Source: an uncultured Cytophagales bacterium (lineage in GTDB: Bacteria > Bacteroidota > Bacteroidia > Cytophagales > Cyclobacteriaceae). Taken from it: a stretch of DNA of 64,000 nt. Location: assembly GCA_913057175.1 (NCBI GenBank), contig CAJXNP010000018.1, positions 62,001 through 126,000 of the forward strand, read 5' to 3'. Every line of letters starts with the position of its first letter. Position 1 is the stretch's first letter. Below the pieces are notes generated by a model, which made no database searches, was not told the origin of the DNA, and saw only the letters and a program-made list of their open reading frames with translations. A program made the translations under genes and the position numbers. Shown here one piece after another: positions 7,165 to 15,904 of the stretch.

Positions 7165-7219
7165 TCATCCCCCTTACCCCCTTCGGCTAACACACATGGC
7201 TCCACACAAGGGGGATTAG
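7161..7219. repeat. Inner inverted repeat, right arm, of the DUF559 cassette
   Basis: ATGATCATCCCCCTTACCCC ... CACAAGGGGGATTAG. It is the inverted, diverged copy of 6641-6700 and begins inside the stop region of the DUF559 gene. Confidence 0.75.
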
Positions 7220-7271
7220 ACCTATAAACAGATAACCTATTATTTTGAATATCATCGTGATAACATCTTAC

Positions 7272-7296
7272 CCTGACGGCTATGGCCTGCAGGCAG
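7272..7296. repeat. Outer inverted repeat, right arm, of the DUF559 cassette
   Basis: Begins CCTGACGGCTA and ends CTGCAGGCAG; exact 25-base reverse complement of 6593-6617. Together the arms define a cassette of about 704 bp. Confidence 0.85.
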
Positions 7297-7413
7297 GGCT
7301 GACTAAGGGATACTCCGGGGATAAAGCGTATATAAAGCGTATCAAAAACCATTCACTTTCAAATAATACCAAATTTAATTAGCCAGGTTTTGATACCAAA
7401 TTTTGATGTGTAA

Positions 7414-8358
7414 ATGAACCTCCTGATCACCGGCATAACGGGCTTTATCGGCCAAAACCTCGTTGATTTCTTTTATTTGCAGAGCTATCAGATCTTTGGC
7501 ACAAGTCGTGATCCGGAGTCTGCCGGGAAGCTGCTTTCACCAAGGAAAATCCAGGTTGTTAAGGATGTTGATCACAAGTATTTGGATGAAAATAAAATTG
7601 ACATCATCATTCATCTTGCCGGATTGGCTCACGACATGAAAGGCAACCAGTATTCCGAGCAGGATTATTTTGAAGTGAATTATCAAAAAACAAAGGAGCT
7701 TTATGATGAGTTTTTGAAATCGGAAACAAAGACTTTTTTCTATTTCAGTTCCATCAAGGCAGCCGTCGATCATTTCAAAGTGGAAATTGATGAGACAGTC
7801 AATCCTTCACCTGTTACTCCCTATGGCCAATCAAAATTAAAGGCGGAGGAATACATCCTTTCACATCAATCAACCAATAAAAAAAATTATATTCTCAGGC
7901 CATGCATGGTCTATGGCCCAAATAACAAAGGCAATCTCAACACGCTATATCGCTTTGTAAAAAGGGGAATACCCTATCCCTTAGGTGCTTTTAATAATAA
8001 GCGCTCATTTCTCTATGTCAAAAACCTCGAATTTGTGATCCAGAGAATGCTGGATCATCATGTTGAAGCTGGCATTTATCATGTCGCAGATAGTGACTAC
8101 CTTTCTACAAACGAATTGATAAAGATAATAGGGGCGAATTTAGATAAAGAGATCAGGATGTGGAATGTACCATCATCCATGATAAAATTAGCTGCAAAGT
8201 TAGGTGATTTACTTGGTATATTTTTTAATTCGCATACGTTGAACAAGCTAACGGAAAACATGCAGGTTTCCAATCGCAAACTATTGCAAGCAATTGGCGA
8301 GCCACTTCCTTATTCAACGGAAGACGGGTTAAGTGAAACCATTAAAACCTTCGAATGA
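7414..8358 (+). CDS. NAD-dependent epimerase/dehydratase (SDR), WbpV/GalE-like
   Basis: 314 residues, ATG start. It is an extended short-chain dehydrogenase acting on a nucleotide-sugar. The N-terminal Rossmann motif GITGFIG (G7, G10, G13) and the catalytic YxxxK (Y137-K141 in PYGQSKLKAEEY) are intact, with the serine pair FSS at 111-113. It overlaps the next gene (WbpL-like) by 4 bp. In O-antigen loci this pair commonly makes a 6-deoxy-HexNAc donor by C4 reduction or epimerisation and then links it to the lipid carrier. The C-terminal half (NVPSSMIKLAAKLGDLLG) is typical of the WbpV/WcaG subgroup. The precise substrate cannot be read from sequence. Confidence 0.87.
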   Translation: MNLLITGITGFIGQNLVDFFYLQSYQIFGTSRDPESAGKLLSPRKIQVVKDVDHKYLDENKIDIIIHLAGLAHDMKGNQYSEQDYFEVNYQKTKELYDEFLKSETKTFFYFSSIKAAVDHFKVEIDETVNPSPVTPYGQSKLKAEEYILSHQSTNKKNYILRPCMVYGPNNKGNLNTLYRFVKRGIPYPLGAFNNKRSFLYVKNLEFVIQRMLDHHVEAGIYHVADSDYLSTNELIKIIGANLDKEIRMWNVPSSMIKLAAKLGDLLGIFFNSHTLNKLTENMQVSNRKLLQAIGEPLPYSTEDGLSETIKTFE

Positions 8359-9317
8359 TCTGGATCAAAATTCTGGTTATTGCCGTTCTCAGTCTGATTG
8401 CTGAATATGTGTATTTTGTTATTGCAGAGAAATACGAGATTGTCGACAAACCCAATCATCGGACTTTGCATGTTGACCATACTATCAGAGGTGGAGGGAT
8501 CATCTTTCCTCTGGGTGTTGTTTTTTATTTCTTGCTTTTCGGAGTATCCAATTGGCTATTTGCCACAGGTCTTTTGTTAATCTCACTTGTTAGCTTCATC
8601 GATGACCTCGGACATGTTAAGACGATCATACGGGTTTCCAGTCAACTTTTATCGATAGTCCTCATCTGTTGGCAAATTGGATTCCTCTCCTGGGATTGGT
8701 GGTGGTTCCCATTAATTGTCATTGTTTCGACCGGCATACTGAATGCTTATAACTTTATGGATGGCATTAACGGCATTACAGGTGGATATAGCCTTGTAGC
8801 TATCTCTACACTCATTTTCATCAATTACCAGGTCATTTCTTTTGAATCCTCCGAGCTACTTTGGGTCATCTTAATCGCCATCATGATCTTTAATTTCTTC
8901 AATTTTCGTCATAAGGCGAGGTGTTTTGCAGGTGATGTTGGTAGTATATCAATCTCATTTTTGATCGTATATTTTATTCTGAAATTGATTTTTCTAACTG
9001 GTAATTTCATTTATATACTTTTATTGGTGGTTTACGGAATTGATACCGTTTTGACCATTCTTCAAAGGCTGATCAATAAAGAAAATATCTTTGAGGCTCA
9101 CAGGTCTCATCTTTTCCAGGTGATTGTTCATCAAAGTAAGATGCCTCATCTAAAAATGACGGTGATTTACATGGCCCTTCAACTACTCATCAATCTTGCA
9201 ATTCTCCAAATCATTTCCTTTCCATTTTCCATTCAAATTTTCCTTTCTATTCTAATTCTCCTTATTTTGTCAATTGTTTATGTAATGGTTAAAATCAGAT
9301 ACCTTAAAATGACCTGA
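8355..9317 (+). CDS. Polyprenyl-phosphate HexNAc-1-phosphate transferase, WbpL/WecA family
   Basis: 320 residues with about ten membrane helices. It should transfer a sugar-1-phosphate to undecaprenyl phosphate, the first membrane step of glycan assembly. Family motifs: DKPNHRTLH near residue 31, RGGGI at 45, the catalytic Asp pair in FIDDLGH (D83-D84), NFMDGINGITGG at 133-144, AGDVGS at 192-197 and the cytoplasmic HRSHLF at 249-254. ATG overlaps the TGA of the upstream epimerase by 4 bp, so the two are coupled. This is one of three possible initiating transferases within 6.4 kb (the others are the PglC-like gene just downstream and the WecA-like gene at 13707). Confidence 0.9.
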   Translation: MIWIKILVIAVLSLIAEYVYFVIAEKYEIVDKPNHRTLHVDHTIRGGGIIFPLGVVFYFLLFGVSNWLFATGLLLISLVSFIDDLGHVKTIIRVSSQLLSIVLICWQIGFLSWDWWWFPLIVIVSTGILNAYNFMDGINGITGGYSLVAISTLIFINYQVISFESSELLWVILIAIMIFNFFNFRHKARCFAGDVGSISISFLIVYFILKLIFLTGNFIYILLLVVYGIDTVLTILQRLINKENIFEAHRSHLFQVIVHQSKMPHLKMTVIYMALQLLINLAILQIISFPFSIQIFLSILILLILSIVYVMVKIRYLKMT

Positions 9318-9320
9318 TCT

Positions 9321-9914
9321 ATGTGGTATTTATTTTTTAAGAGAGGCGTAGACCTGATCCTTTCACTGTTAATGGTCCTCGTATTTTTTCCTTTGATGAT
9401 ATTGATATCGATCATGATCGGATTAGAATCAGGTTTTGATAATGTGATTTTCTTACAAAAAAGACTGGGACAAAAGGGTAAGGTCTTCAGGATAATAAAG
9501 TTCAAAACGTTAAAAAGCTCTTTTTTAAAGAAAGACTATATTGGTCACAATAATTCCGAAGAAACCAGAATTGGAAGTTTTCTACGTAAGTATAGTCTCG
9601 ATGAGATACCTCAGCTCTTTAATGTTCTGAGCGGTAACATGTCATGGGTAGGGCCTCGTCCTTTGCCGGTCGAATACGGAGATTACATTCTCTCCAATTA
9701 CAGGCAAAGACTAAATGTGAAGCCAGGATTGGTTTGCCTGACGCATTTAAACGGTAGGAACCTTCTTAATTGGAAACAGAAGTTTCAGTTGGATTTAGAA
9801 TACATTGAATCTGCAAATCTTAGGAAGGATTTTTTTATACTATCAAGAATACCAACCATTATTTCCAAGGGAGAAGGCAGTATCATTTCACCAAATCTTC
9901 TTAATCAACAATGA
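9321..9914 (+). CDS. Bacterial sugar transferase (PglC-type monotopic phosphoglycosyl transferase)
   Basis: 197 residues. One re-entrant hydrophobic N-terminal helix (about residues 10-34) is followed by the catalytic domain, as in the minimal monotopic enzymes; the long N-terminal membrane domain of WcaJ/WbaP is absent. Motifs: KFKTLKS at 61-66, the catalytic Asp-Glu in YSLDEIPQLFNVLSG (D94-E95) and VGPRPLPVEY at 110-119, then PGLVCLTHLNGRN. It starts 3 bp after the previous stop and overlaps the next gene by 4 bp. With PglD-, PglE- and PglF-like neighbours the likely substrate is UDP-diacetylbacillosamine or a close relative; that is inferred from context. Confidence 0.88.
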   Translation: MWYLFFKRGVDLILSLLMVLVFFPLMILISIMIGLESGFDNVIFLQKRLGQKGKVFRIIKFKTLKSSFLKKDYIGHNNSEETRIGSFLRKYSLDEIPQLFNVLSGNMSWVGPRPLPVEYGDYILSNYRQRLNVKPGLVCLTHLNGRNLLNWKQKFQLDLEYIESANLRKDFFILSRIPTIISKGEGSIISPNLLNQQ

Positions 9915-10501
9915 TAATTTATGGGGCAGGAGATCACGGAAAGGTAATTTATTGGTGTTTGAAAGAGCAGGCTGTAAAGGTTGACAAGATATTTGATGAT
10001 AAGGAATGCCCTGATATAGACGGATTAGCGATTGAAAAATACAGTTTTGCTAAAAACGGTGACGAAAAGTTGATAATTGCGATTGGTAATAACCACTCCA
10101 GAAAAGTAATTAGCGAAAAAGTTAATCACAATTTCGGAACTTTTATAAGCAATAAGTCACTTATCTCCAATCAATCAAGTGTGAGTATTGGCAGCATGGT
10201 TCTGCAAGGTGTGGTAATTCAATCCAATGTCAAAATCGGAAAACATTCCATTGTCAATACGGGCTCAGTTGTAGACCATGATTGTCAGATAGGTGATTTT
10301 GTTCATGTGGGACCGAACAGCACTTTGTGTGGAAATGTTTTCGTGGGAGATCTGACCATGATCGGCGCAGGATCAGTAATTTTACCTGGTGTTAAAATAG
10401 GTGTAAATTGTGTAGTTGGAGCCGGAAGTGTGGTATTGAAAGATATTGAAGATCATGAAAGAGTTGCAGGAAACCCCGCCAGAAAGATTAATGAATCATA
10501 A
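9911..10501 (+). CDS. NeuD/PglD-family sugar O/N-acetyltransferase
   Basis: 196 residues. The N-terminal small Rossmann-like domain starts IIYGAGDHGKV and binds the nucleotide-sugar; the C-terminal left-handed beta-helix runs from about residue 85 to 185. The catalytic His-Asp pair of PglD-type enzymes is visible in SVVDHDCQIG (H123, D124), and the cap motif VAGNPARKI closes the helix. It should acetylate the 4-amino group made by the aminotransferase encoded immediately downstream. ATG overlaps the previous stop by 4 bp, and the following gene begins inside its last codons. Confidence in the family is high; N- versus O-acetylation is inferred from the neighbours. Confidence 0.88.
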   Translation: MIIYGAGDHGKVIYWCLKEQAVKVDKIFDDKECPDIDGLAIEKYSFAKNGDEKLIIAIGNNHSRKVISEKVNHNFGTFISNKSLISNQSSVSIGSMVLQGVVIQSNVKIGKHSIVNTGSVVDHDCQIGDFVHVGPNSTLCGNVFVGDLTMIGAGSVILPGVKIGVNCVVGAGSVVLKDIEDHERVAGNPARKINES

Positions 10502-11630
10502 TTTGGTCGAGAGGAAGTTTGACATATACATAAACGAGCCATTTCAAAGTGGAAAGGAATTAACATTCCTGAAAGAGGCGCTGGATAATAATTGGCTTTC
10601 CACAGAAGGGGAGCAAATTCAATTCTTCGAACAACAGCTAAAGAATTATATTAATGTAGAACACCTCACTTTAACCAATAGTGGAACCTCTGCACTCCAC
10701 CTAGCCTTAATTACTTTGGGAATTAAAGAAGGAGACTTTGTGATCTGCCAAAGCTTCTCTTTTGTGGCAAGCGCAAACCCAATTCTCTATCAAAAAGCTA
10801 TACCTGTTTTTGTCGATAGCGAAGAGGAAACCTGGAACATGGACCCGGATTTTTTGCGTGAAGCAATCGAGTATTGCCTGCGTAAAGGAAAGAAACCCCG
10901 CGCTATTATCATGGTCCACACCTATGGGATACCCGCAAAAATAAATAAAATCAAAAGCATATGTAGAGAATATGAAATTCCACTCATCGAAGATGCTGCT
11001 GAAGCGCTGGGGTCTACTTACTTTGACCAACCTGCAGGTAGTCTCGGCGACCTTTCTATTCTTTCTTTCAACGGCAATAAAATCATCACTTCTACCAGTG
11101 GCGGAGCATTAATTGCTCAAAATGATGAGATTATCAGAATGGCGAGGCTGGTTTCCAATCAATCCAAAGACGAAAACAATCCTCATAATCATGTAAGGCT
11201 AGGTTTTAATTATAAAATGAGCAATATTTGTGCAGCCGTGGGTCGTGCACAAATGCATGATTTAGACAAAAGAGTAACCCGAAAAAGAGAGATCTTCCAG
11301 TTATATAAGACATTGTTGTCAGATTGTAAGGAAATTCAATTTCAGGGAGAAGAAGAAAGATCGATTTCAAACAGATGGGTAACAACTTTAACAGCAAATA
11401 GAAAAAATTTTAATAAAATTATTACGGAAAAACTATTGAAATATAAAATTGAAAGCAGATATTTATGGAAACCTATACACTTGATACCATATTTCAAAGA
11501 ATTTTCGTTCTTTGGAGACCAAACCTGCGGCCGGTTGCATGATTGCGGCGTTGCACTTCCCAGTGGTTTGGGTTTAGCTCAATCAGAACAAGAGAGAATT
11601 GCAGAGTTGATTTATCAGGAGCTGAAATGA
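10491..11630 (+). CDS. DegT/DnrJ/EryC1-family nucleotide-sugar aminotransferase (PglE-like)
   Basis: 379 residues from ATG at 10491, preferred over an upstream in-frame ATG at 10446 that would overlap the acetyltransferase by 56 bp; the chosen start overlaps by 11 bp and begins MNHNLVERKFDIYINEP, close to family N-termini. PLP-dependent fold type I: TNSGTSALHLAL at 62-73 holds phosphate-binding residues, IEDAAEALGS at 166-175 holds the pyridine-binding Asp, and FNGNKIITSTSGG contains the Schiff-base lysine K197. It converts a 4-keto-6-deoxy HexNAc to the 4-amino sugar with glutamate as donor, sitting between PglD- and PglF-like genes. Sugar stereochemistry cannot be told. Confidence 0.9.
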   Translation: MNHNLVERKFDIYINEPFQSGKELTFLKEALDNNWLSTEGEQIQFFEQQLKNYINVEHLTLTNSGTSALHLALITLGIKEGDFVICQSFSFVASANPILYQKAIPVFVDSEEETWNMDPDFLREAIEYCLRKGKKPRAIIMVHTYGIPAKINKIKSICREYEIPLIEDAAEALGSTYFDQPAGSLGDLSILSFNGNKIITSTSGGALIAQNDEIIRMARLVSNQSKDENNPHNHVRLGFNYKMSNICAAVGRAQMHDLDKRVTRKREIFQLYKTLLSDCKEIQFQGEEERSISNRWVTTLTANRKNFNKIITEKLLKYKIESRYLWKPIHLIPYFKEFSFFGDQTCGRLHDCGVALPSGLGLAQSEQERIAELIYQELK

Positions 11631-11759
11631 TAGATTGGTTAATTGGTTTTAATTCACAATGACCGTTAATCACCATTTGCGATCCACAACCACTTGAAAA
11701 GTATTGTAAAGAGTTCGTCTTTTATTACTTAATATTGTATCGCCAAATCAACCTAATCA

Positions 11760-13670
11760 ATGAATAAAAAAATTCTTAAAATTAGAATTCTTCCAAGATG
11801 GATTATTATAGTAATTGATACGCTGATATTAAGTTTTGCATCATGCCTCGCTTATTTGCTGCGATTTAACTTTAATTACGCTGAACTCAATAATTTTCAT
11901 GTTGGTAAGGGGATCATCATTCTGATTTTATCAGGTCTTTTTGGGATTTTGTTCACAAAAAGTTACGCAGGAATTGTGCGCTATACCGGTTTGATGGATG
12001 GGAAGCGGCTGCTATTTGCTTCTTTTATTGGCGGACTCATCGCTGCAACTTCAAATTATATTCATTTTTACTATTTCGGCAAAATCATTTTCCCCCTTCT
12101 GATTATTGTTTTTACGTATTTAACCTCAGCGGTAATCCTTTATTCCTATCGATTGCTTGTCAAACAAATATTCACTGCCATCCTGTTTTCTGAAAAGAAT
12201 AAAGAAGTTGTTGCCATATACGGAACGGACCAAACTTCTATGTTGGTACGCCAGATTATAGAAAATGAAAATCTCTCTAACAAGAAGGTTGCAGCATTTT
12301 TCGATGAGCGCAAACAGACTGTGGGAAAAGTGATCAATGGTGTAAAAGTGTTTGATCCGAACCGGGATTTTTTGAAGGCCGTAGCGACCTTGGGTATCAA
12401 AGAAGTTGTGCTGGCTGATAAGAACCTATCTGTTGAAAGGAAAAATAGGATTGTTGATCAATGTCTTAAAACGAATTTAAAGATACGTACCATTCCTCCC
12501 GTAGAAAACTGGATAAGGGGAAATTTAAGTACCAATCAGATCAAAGAAATAAATATCGAGGATTTGTTAGGGAGAGAATCCATTAAACTGGAGAATTATA
12601 ATGTTCGGGAAGAAATAAAGGGTAAAAAAGTTCTCATTACTGGCGCAGCAGGATCAATTGGTAGTGAATTGGTTCGGCAAGTGTTATTTTATCACCCTAA
12701 CTCAATTTTATTGTTAGATCAGGCGGAATCGCCTTTATTTGAGATTGAAGAAGAGCTTAAGATAAAAAAAGGCACAATTCCTATCTATACGATTGTGGCT
12801 GATATTACAAATTATGAAAGGGTAGAAAATGTATTCAATGAATATGAGCCGGAAATAGTATTTCATGCCGCAGCCTACAAACATGTTCCTATGATGGAGC
12901 GAAATGTTGTGGAAGCGGTCAATTGTAATGTATTAGGAACAAAAATATTAGCGGATCTTTCCATTAAGTTCAATGTGGAGAAGTTCGTGATGATTTCAAC
13001 CGACAAGGCTGTAAATCCGACCAACGTGATGGGTGCTTCCAAACAGATTGCTGAAAAATATGTGCAATCACTTAATTTCTATTTGAGTGAAACCAACCCC
13101 GAAGCAACAAAGTTTATTACCACCCGGTTTGGCAATGTCTTGGGTTCAAACGGATCAGTTATTCCACTATTTAAAAAGCAAATCAAGCAAGGAGGCCCTA
13201 TAACTGTTACCCACCCTGAGATAACCCGTTATTTCATGACAATTCCAGAGGCTTGTCAATTAGTTTTAGAGGCGTGTGCAATGGGTAAGGGGGGAGAGAT
13301 TTTTGTATTTGACATGGGTAAATCCATAAAAATTGCGGATTTGGCAGAAAAGATGATAAAATTATCAGGTTTTGAAGTTAACAAAGATATAGAGATTAAA
13401 TTTACAGGTTTGCGGGAAGGTGAGAAGTTGTACGAAGAGCTCTTGAGCAACAAGGAAAATACCCTTCCAACCTACCATCACAAAATTATGATTGCCAAAA
13501 ATCATTTGGTCAATTATAAGGTGATTCGCGAACAGGTACAAAATTTGATCAATGTCGTAGAAGACAAAGATGAATTGAAAATTGTTGGCATAATGAAGTA
13601 TATTGTCCCTGAATTCATTAGTAATTCCTCGAAATTTGAGATTTTAGACGAAAAACGAATTAATAAGTAG
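11760..13670 (+). CDS. Membrane nucleotide-sugar 4,6-dehydratase (PglF/CapD/FlaA1 family)
   Basis: 636 residues. Four N-terminal membrane helices (about residues 10-135) precede a CoA-binding-like Rossmann domain and then a C-terminal SDR domain with GAAGSIGSELVRQV near 295-308. The active site shows the class-specific replacement of Tyr by Met: STDKAVNPTNVMGASKQIAE near 410-430. It forms UDP-4-keto-6-deoxy-HexNAc from UDP-GlcNAc, the entry step for the aminotransferase and acetyltransferase encoded upstream. A 129-bp spacer separates it from the aminotransferase gene, so it may be read from an extra promoter. Length is typical for membrane-anchored members (600-650). C5-inverting versus non-inverting activity is uncertain. 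Confidence 0.9.
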   Translation: MNKKILKIRILPRWIIIVIDTLILSFASCLAYLLRFNFNYAELNNFHVGKGIIILILSGLFGILFTKSYAGIVRYTGLMDGKRLLFASFIGGLIAATSNYIHFYYFGKIIFPLLIIVFTYLTSAVILYSYRLLVKQIFTAILFSEKNKEVVAIYGTDQTSMLVRQIIENENLSNKKVAAFFDERKQTVGKVINGVKVFDPNRDFLKAVATLGIKEVVLADKNLSVERKNRIVDQCLKTNLKIRTIPPVENWIRGNLSTNQIKEINIEDLLGRESIKLENYNVREEIKGKKVLITGAAGSIGSELVRQVLFYHPNSILLLDQAESPLFEIEEELKIKKGTIPIYTIVADITNYERVENVFNEYEPEIVFHAAAYKHVPMMERNVVEAVNCNVLGTKILADLSIKFNVEKFVMISTDKAVNPTNVMGASKQIAEKYVQSLNFYLSETNPEATKFITTRFGNVLGSNGSVIPLFKKQIKQGGPITVTHPEITRYFMTIPEACQLVLEACAMGKGGEIFVFDMGKSIKIADLAEKMIKLSGFEVNKDIEIKFTGLREGEKLYEELLSNKENTLPTYHHKIMIAKNHLVNYKVIREQVQNLINVVEDKDELKIVGIMKYIVPEFISNSSKFEILDEKRINK

Positions 13671-13706
13671 ATTTTACCGAGAAGGCACTGATTTTTTTGG
13701 AAGGAT

Positions 13707-14783
13707 ATGTTTGGTGAAGTATATAATAGTTGTTTTTTAATTGGGTTTTCCGTATTTGTCATTTCCCTGCTGACTTCTTTACTTTTTATCCCCTTGGTCT
13801 GGAAGATTTCCATCAACAATGGTTTCATCGCGTTACCTAATTCTCGAAGTAGTCATAATGAGATTGTTCCGAACACAGGAGGAATACTGCTATTCTTTGC
13901 TATTCTCATCCCATATTTGTTGTTCTCTAAAATCAGCTTCAACAATAATTTTTTTCTGGTTTTACTCTCATTTCTAAGCCTGTTTATTGTTGGCGTTCTG
14001 GACGATATTAAAAATGTAAATGTAAAATTTAAATTGATCGGCCAATTTATCCCTGCATTGTTTCTGATTTTTTCACTACATGATCAAAACTTAGTGATTC
14101 CATTTGTCTCCTGGTCAGAAGAAATTCCAAGATTATTAAAGCTGGTTTTTTGGATTCTGGTTATAGTGGGGATTGTCAATGCATATAATTTTATTGATGG
14201 AATTGATGGGTTGGCAATAGGAATGGGTGCGTTGGGAGGGATTCTGTTTGGTGTCTACTTTTATACAACAGGATATTGTAATTTAAGCATTCTTGCGCTT
14301 TGTCTTTCCGGTGGGTTAATCGGCTTGTTAAAACAAAATATTTCAAAAAGGAGGAAGATATTCATTGGTGATACAGGGTCGTTAATAATCGGTGGTATAA
14401 TAAGTCTTTTGATATTGAGACATTTGGAGATCAATGCCAGAACTGACCTGAACTTTTCATCATCAATGATTTTCGGAATACTATTTATTCCTGTTTCAGA
14501 CCTGATCCGAGTTGTAATAATGAGACTGATCAACGGTAACTCTCCATTTAAGGCTGATCGTACGCATATTCATCACATCATAATGGATTCCTATAAATTG
14601 AATCACATTCAGACAAGTCTGATTTTAGTAGCCACTCAATTGGTGATTTTCTTTATTTTCTTGGGATACAATAAAATTTTTGAAAAGGGTCAGTTGATCT
14701 TTAGCTTGTTTATGTTTGGCTTGTATTTTATTTATTTAGCCAGAACAGAAAAAAGTATCGCAAAAGCCCGATACAGTTCTTAA
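13707..14783 (+). CDS. Undecaprenyl-phosphate GlcNAc-1-phosphate transferase (WecA/TagO/MraY-like)
   Basis: 358 residues, about eleven predicted helices, ATG 36 bp after the dehydratase gene. Motifs of the polyprenyl-phosphate transferase superfamily: LPNSRSSH at 43-50, GVLDD with catalytic Asp pair D99-D100, NFIDGIDGLA at 161-170, FIGDTGS at 219-225 and the HIHH box at 287-290, which is the WecA/TagO type. It should start a second undecaprenyl-linked glycan or share in the same one. It is the last plus-strand gene of the glycan locus; the convergent DUF6089 gene ends one base after its stop. Confidence 0.9.
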   Translation: MFGEVYNSCFLIGFSVFVISLLTSLLFIPLVWKISINNGFIALPNSRSSHNEIVPNTGGILLFFAILIPYLLFSKISFNNNFFLVLLSFLSLFIVGVLDDIKNVNVKFKLIGQFIPALFLIFSLHDQNLVIPFVSWSEEIPRLLKLVFWILVIVGIVNAYNFIDGIDGLAIGMGALGGILFGVYFYTTGYCNLSILALCLSGGLIGLLKQNISKRRKIFIGDTGSLIIGGIISLLILRHLEINARTDLNFSSSMIFGILFIPVSDLIRVVIMRLINGNSPFKADRTHIHHIIMDSYKLNHIQTSLILVATQLVIFFIFLGYNKIFEKGQLIFSLFMFGLYFIYLARTEKSIAKARYSS

Positions 14784-15686
14784 CTATCTTCTTCTGATTT
14801 TTCTCGGGCGATAAGGCTTGGGCTTTCTACCTTTTCCTGAACGGAAACCGCTGGAGCTTCCCGCTGCTACATTTCCAAAGAAATATTCTACTCTAATATT
14901 TAAAATAAGATAGGCATCTCTTTCATCAGGATTCCCTCGAAATTCCTTTCCTTGTTCAGCCCATGTAGGTGAAATGCCAAGTTCCCACGTTCTGTCAGAC
15001 AACAACCTGGCTTCTTCACTATCAAAAGAAGTTGGTTCAGGATAATGACCGCTGCTTACGTCATCTAGATAATCTGAAAGTACCCAACGAAATCCACCAT
15101 CTAAATTAATGTTTAAGAATGGACTTGCCCTAAATTTCACACCTAACCCCATAGGGATCGACATAGTAAATGAACCGTAAGAGTTTTCCGGGCCTTCGGT
15201 TTCTAATCTCCTCAGATTATATCGTTCGCCTTCCAGCTTTGCAGCAGGGTTAAAGTTAACAAGTCCAATACCGACATAAGCATAGGGATTGGCAAATGGA
15301 CGCTGATAAAATCGGCTTGCTTCAGGAAATAAGCTCACATGGCCTAAAAGGTTTAATTCAAAATTGTGTGAAGTAAAGGAAAGGTTTCTCATCTCCTTTA
15401 CCGGATCTTTTTTGTCATTTCCGGTCAACATAAACCAGGTAAACTGGGATTCTACACTAACATTGTCAAGGAAATTATTATTACCAGAGAAATTATACCT
15501 GGCGCTTAACGCAACATTTGGCTTCACGTGTTCGAAGCTTCCATCCTTTGCCAGGTCTCCAAAGTAAAATGCAGCGCCTGATCCAGCACCAATTATAAAA
15601 CTTCGGGTACGGCTATTTGGCCCCTGACTAAATGCGAGATTGGAAAGAAGAAATAAAAGAATTGAAAATAGTAGATATTTCTTCAT
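14784..15686 (-). CDS. DUF6089 family outer-membrane beta-barrel-like protein
   Basis: 300 residues if begun at the ATG ending at base 15686, chosen because it gives a clean signal peptide (MKKYLLFSILLFLLSNLAFSQ); an upstream TTG/ATG region (to 15710) would add eight residues ahead of it. The mature part has alternating aromatic/polar strands, GAGSGAAFYFGDLA near the start and NIRVEYFFGN near the end, followed by a basic Gly/Lys/Arg-rich tail. It matches the DUF6089 proteins of Bacteroidota, which are predicted outer-membrane proteins; function is not established. The gene faces the last glycan gene and ends one base from it, so termination signals must lie inside the coding regions. Confidence 0.75.
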   Translation of the reverse strand: MKKYLLFSILLFLLSNLAFSQGPNSRTRSFIIGAGSGAAFYFGDLAKDGSFEHVKPNVALSARYNFSGNNNFLDNVSVESQFTWFMLTGNDKKDPVKEMRNLSFTSHNFELNLLGHVSLFPEASRFYQRPFANPYAYVGIGLVNFNPAAKLEGERYNLRRLETEGPENSYGSFTMSIPMGLGVKFRASPFLNINLDGGFRWVLSDYLDDVSSGHYPEPTSFDSEEARLLSDRTWELGISPTWAEQGKEFRGNPDERDAYLILNIRVEYFFGNVAAGSSSGFRSGKGRKPKPYRPRKIRRR

Positions 15687-15904
15687 ACAGTTTATTTTCT
15701 GGTTGAGCAAGTGTGTGTGTTCAATTCTGCAAAATTTAACTAATTATGCAGTTTAATTGCAAATATAGGAGTTCTAATTTAAAAATAGAATTTGAGTTAT
15801 TAAAATAAAATGACGATTCATCTGGGAAAATCAACACTTCAGTAACACATTTTTCTTTTATCAATCTCTATGGATGACATTTGAATAAACTAATCAATTA
15901 AATC

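Noticed and set aside
10446-10490. Longer N-terminus for the PglE-like aminotransferase
   Set aside because: Would overlap the acetyltransferase by 56 bp and reads its last codons in another frame; the ATG at 10491 fits family N-termini.
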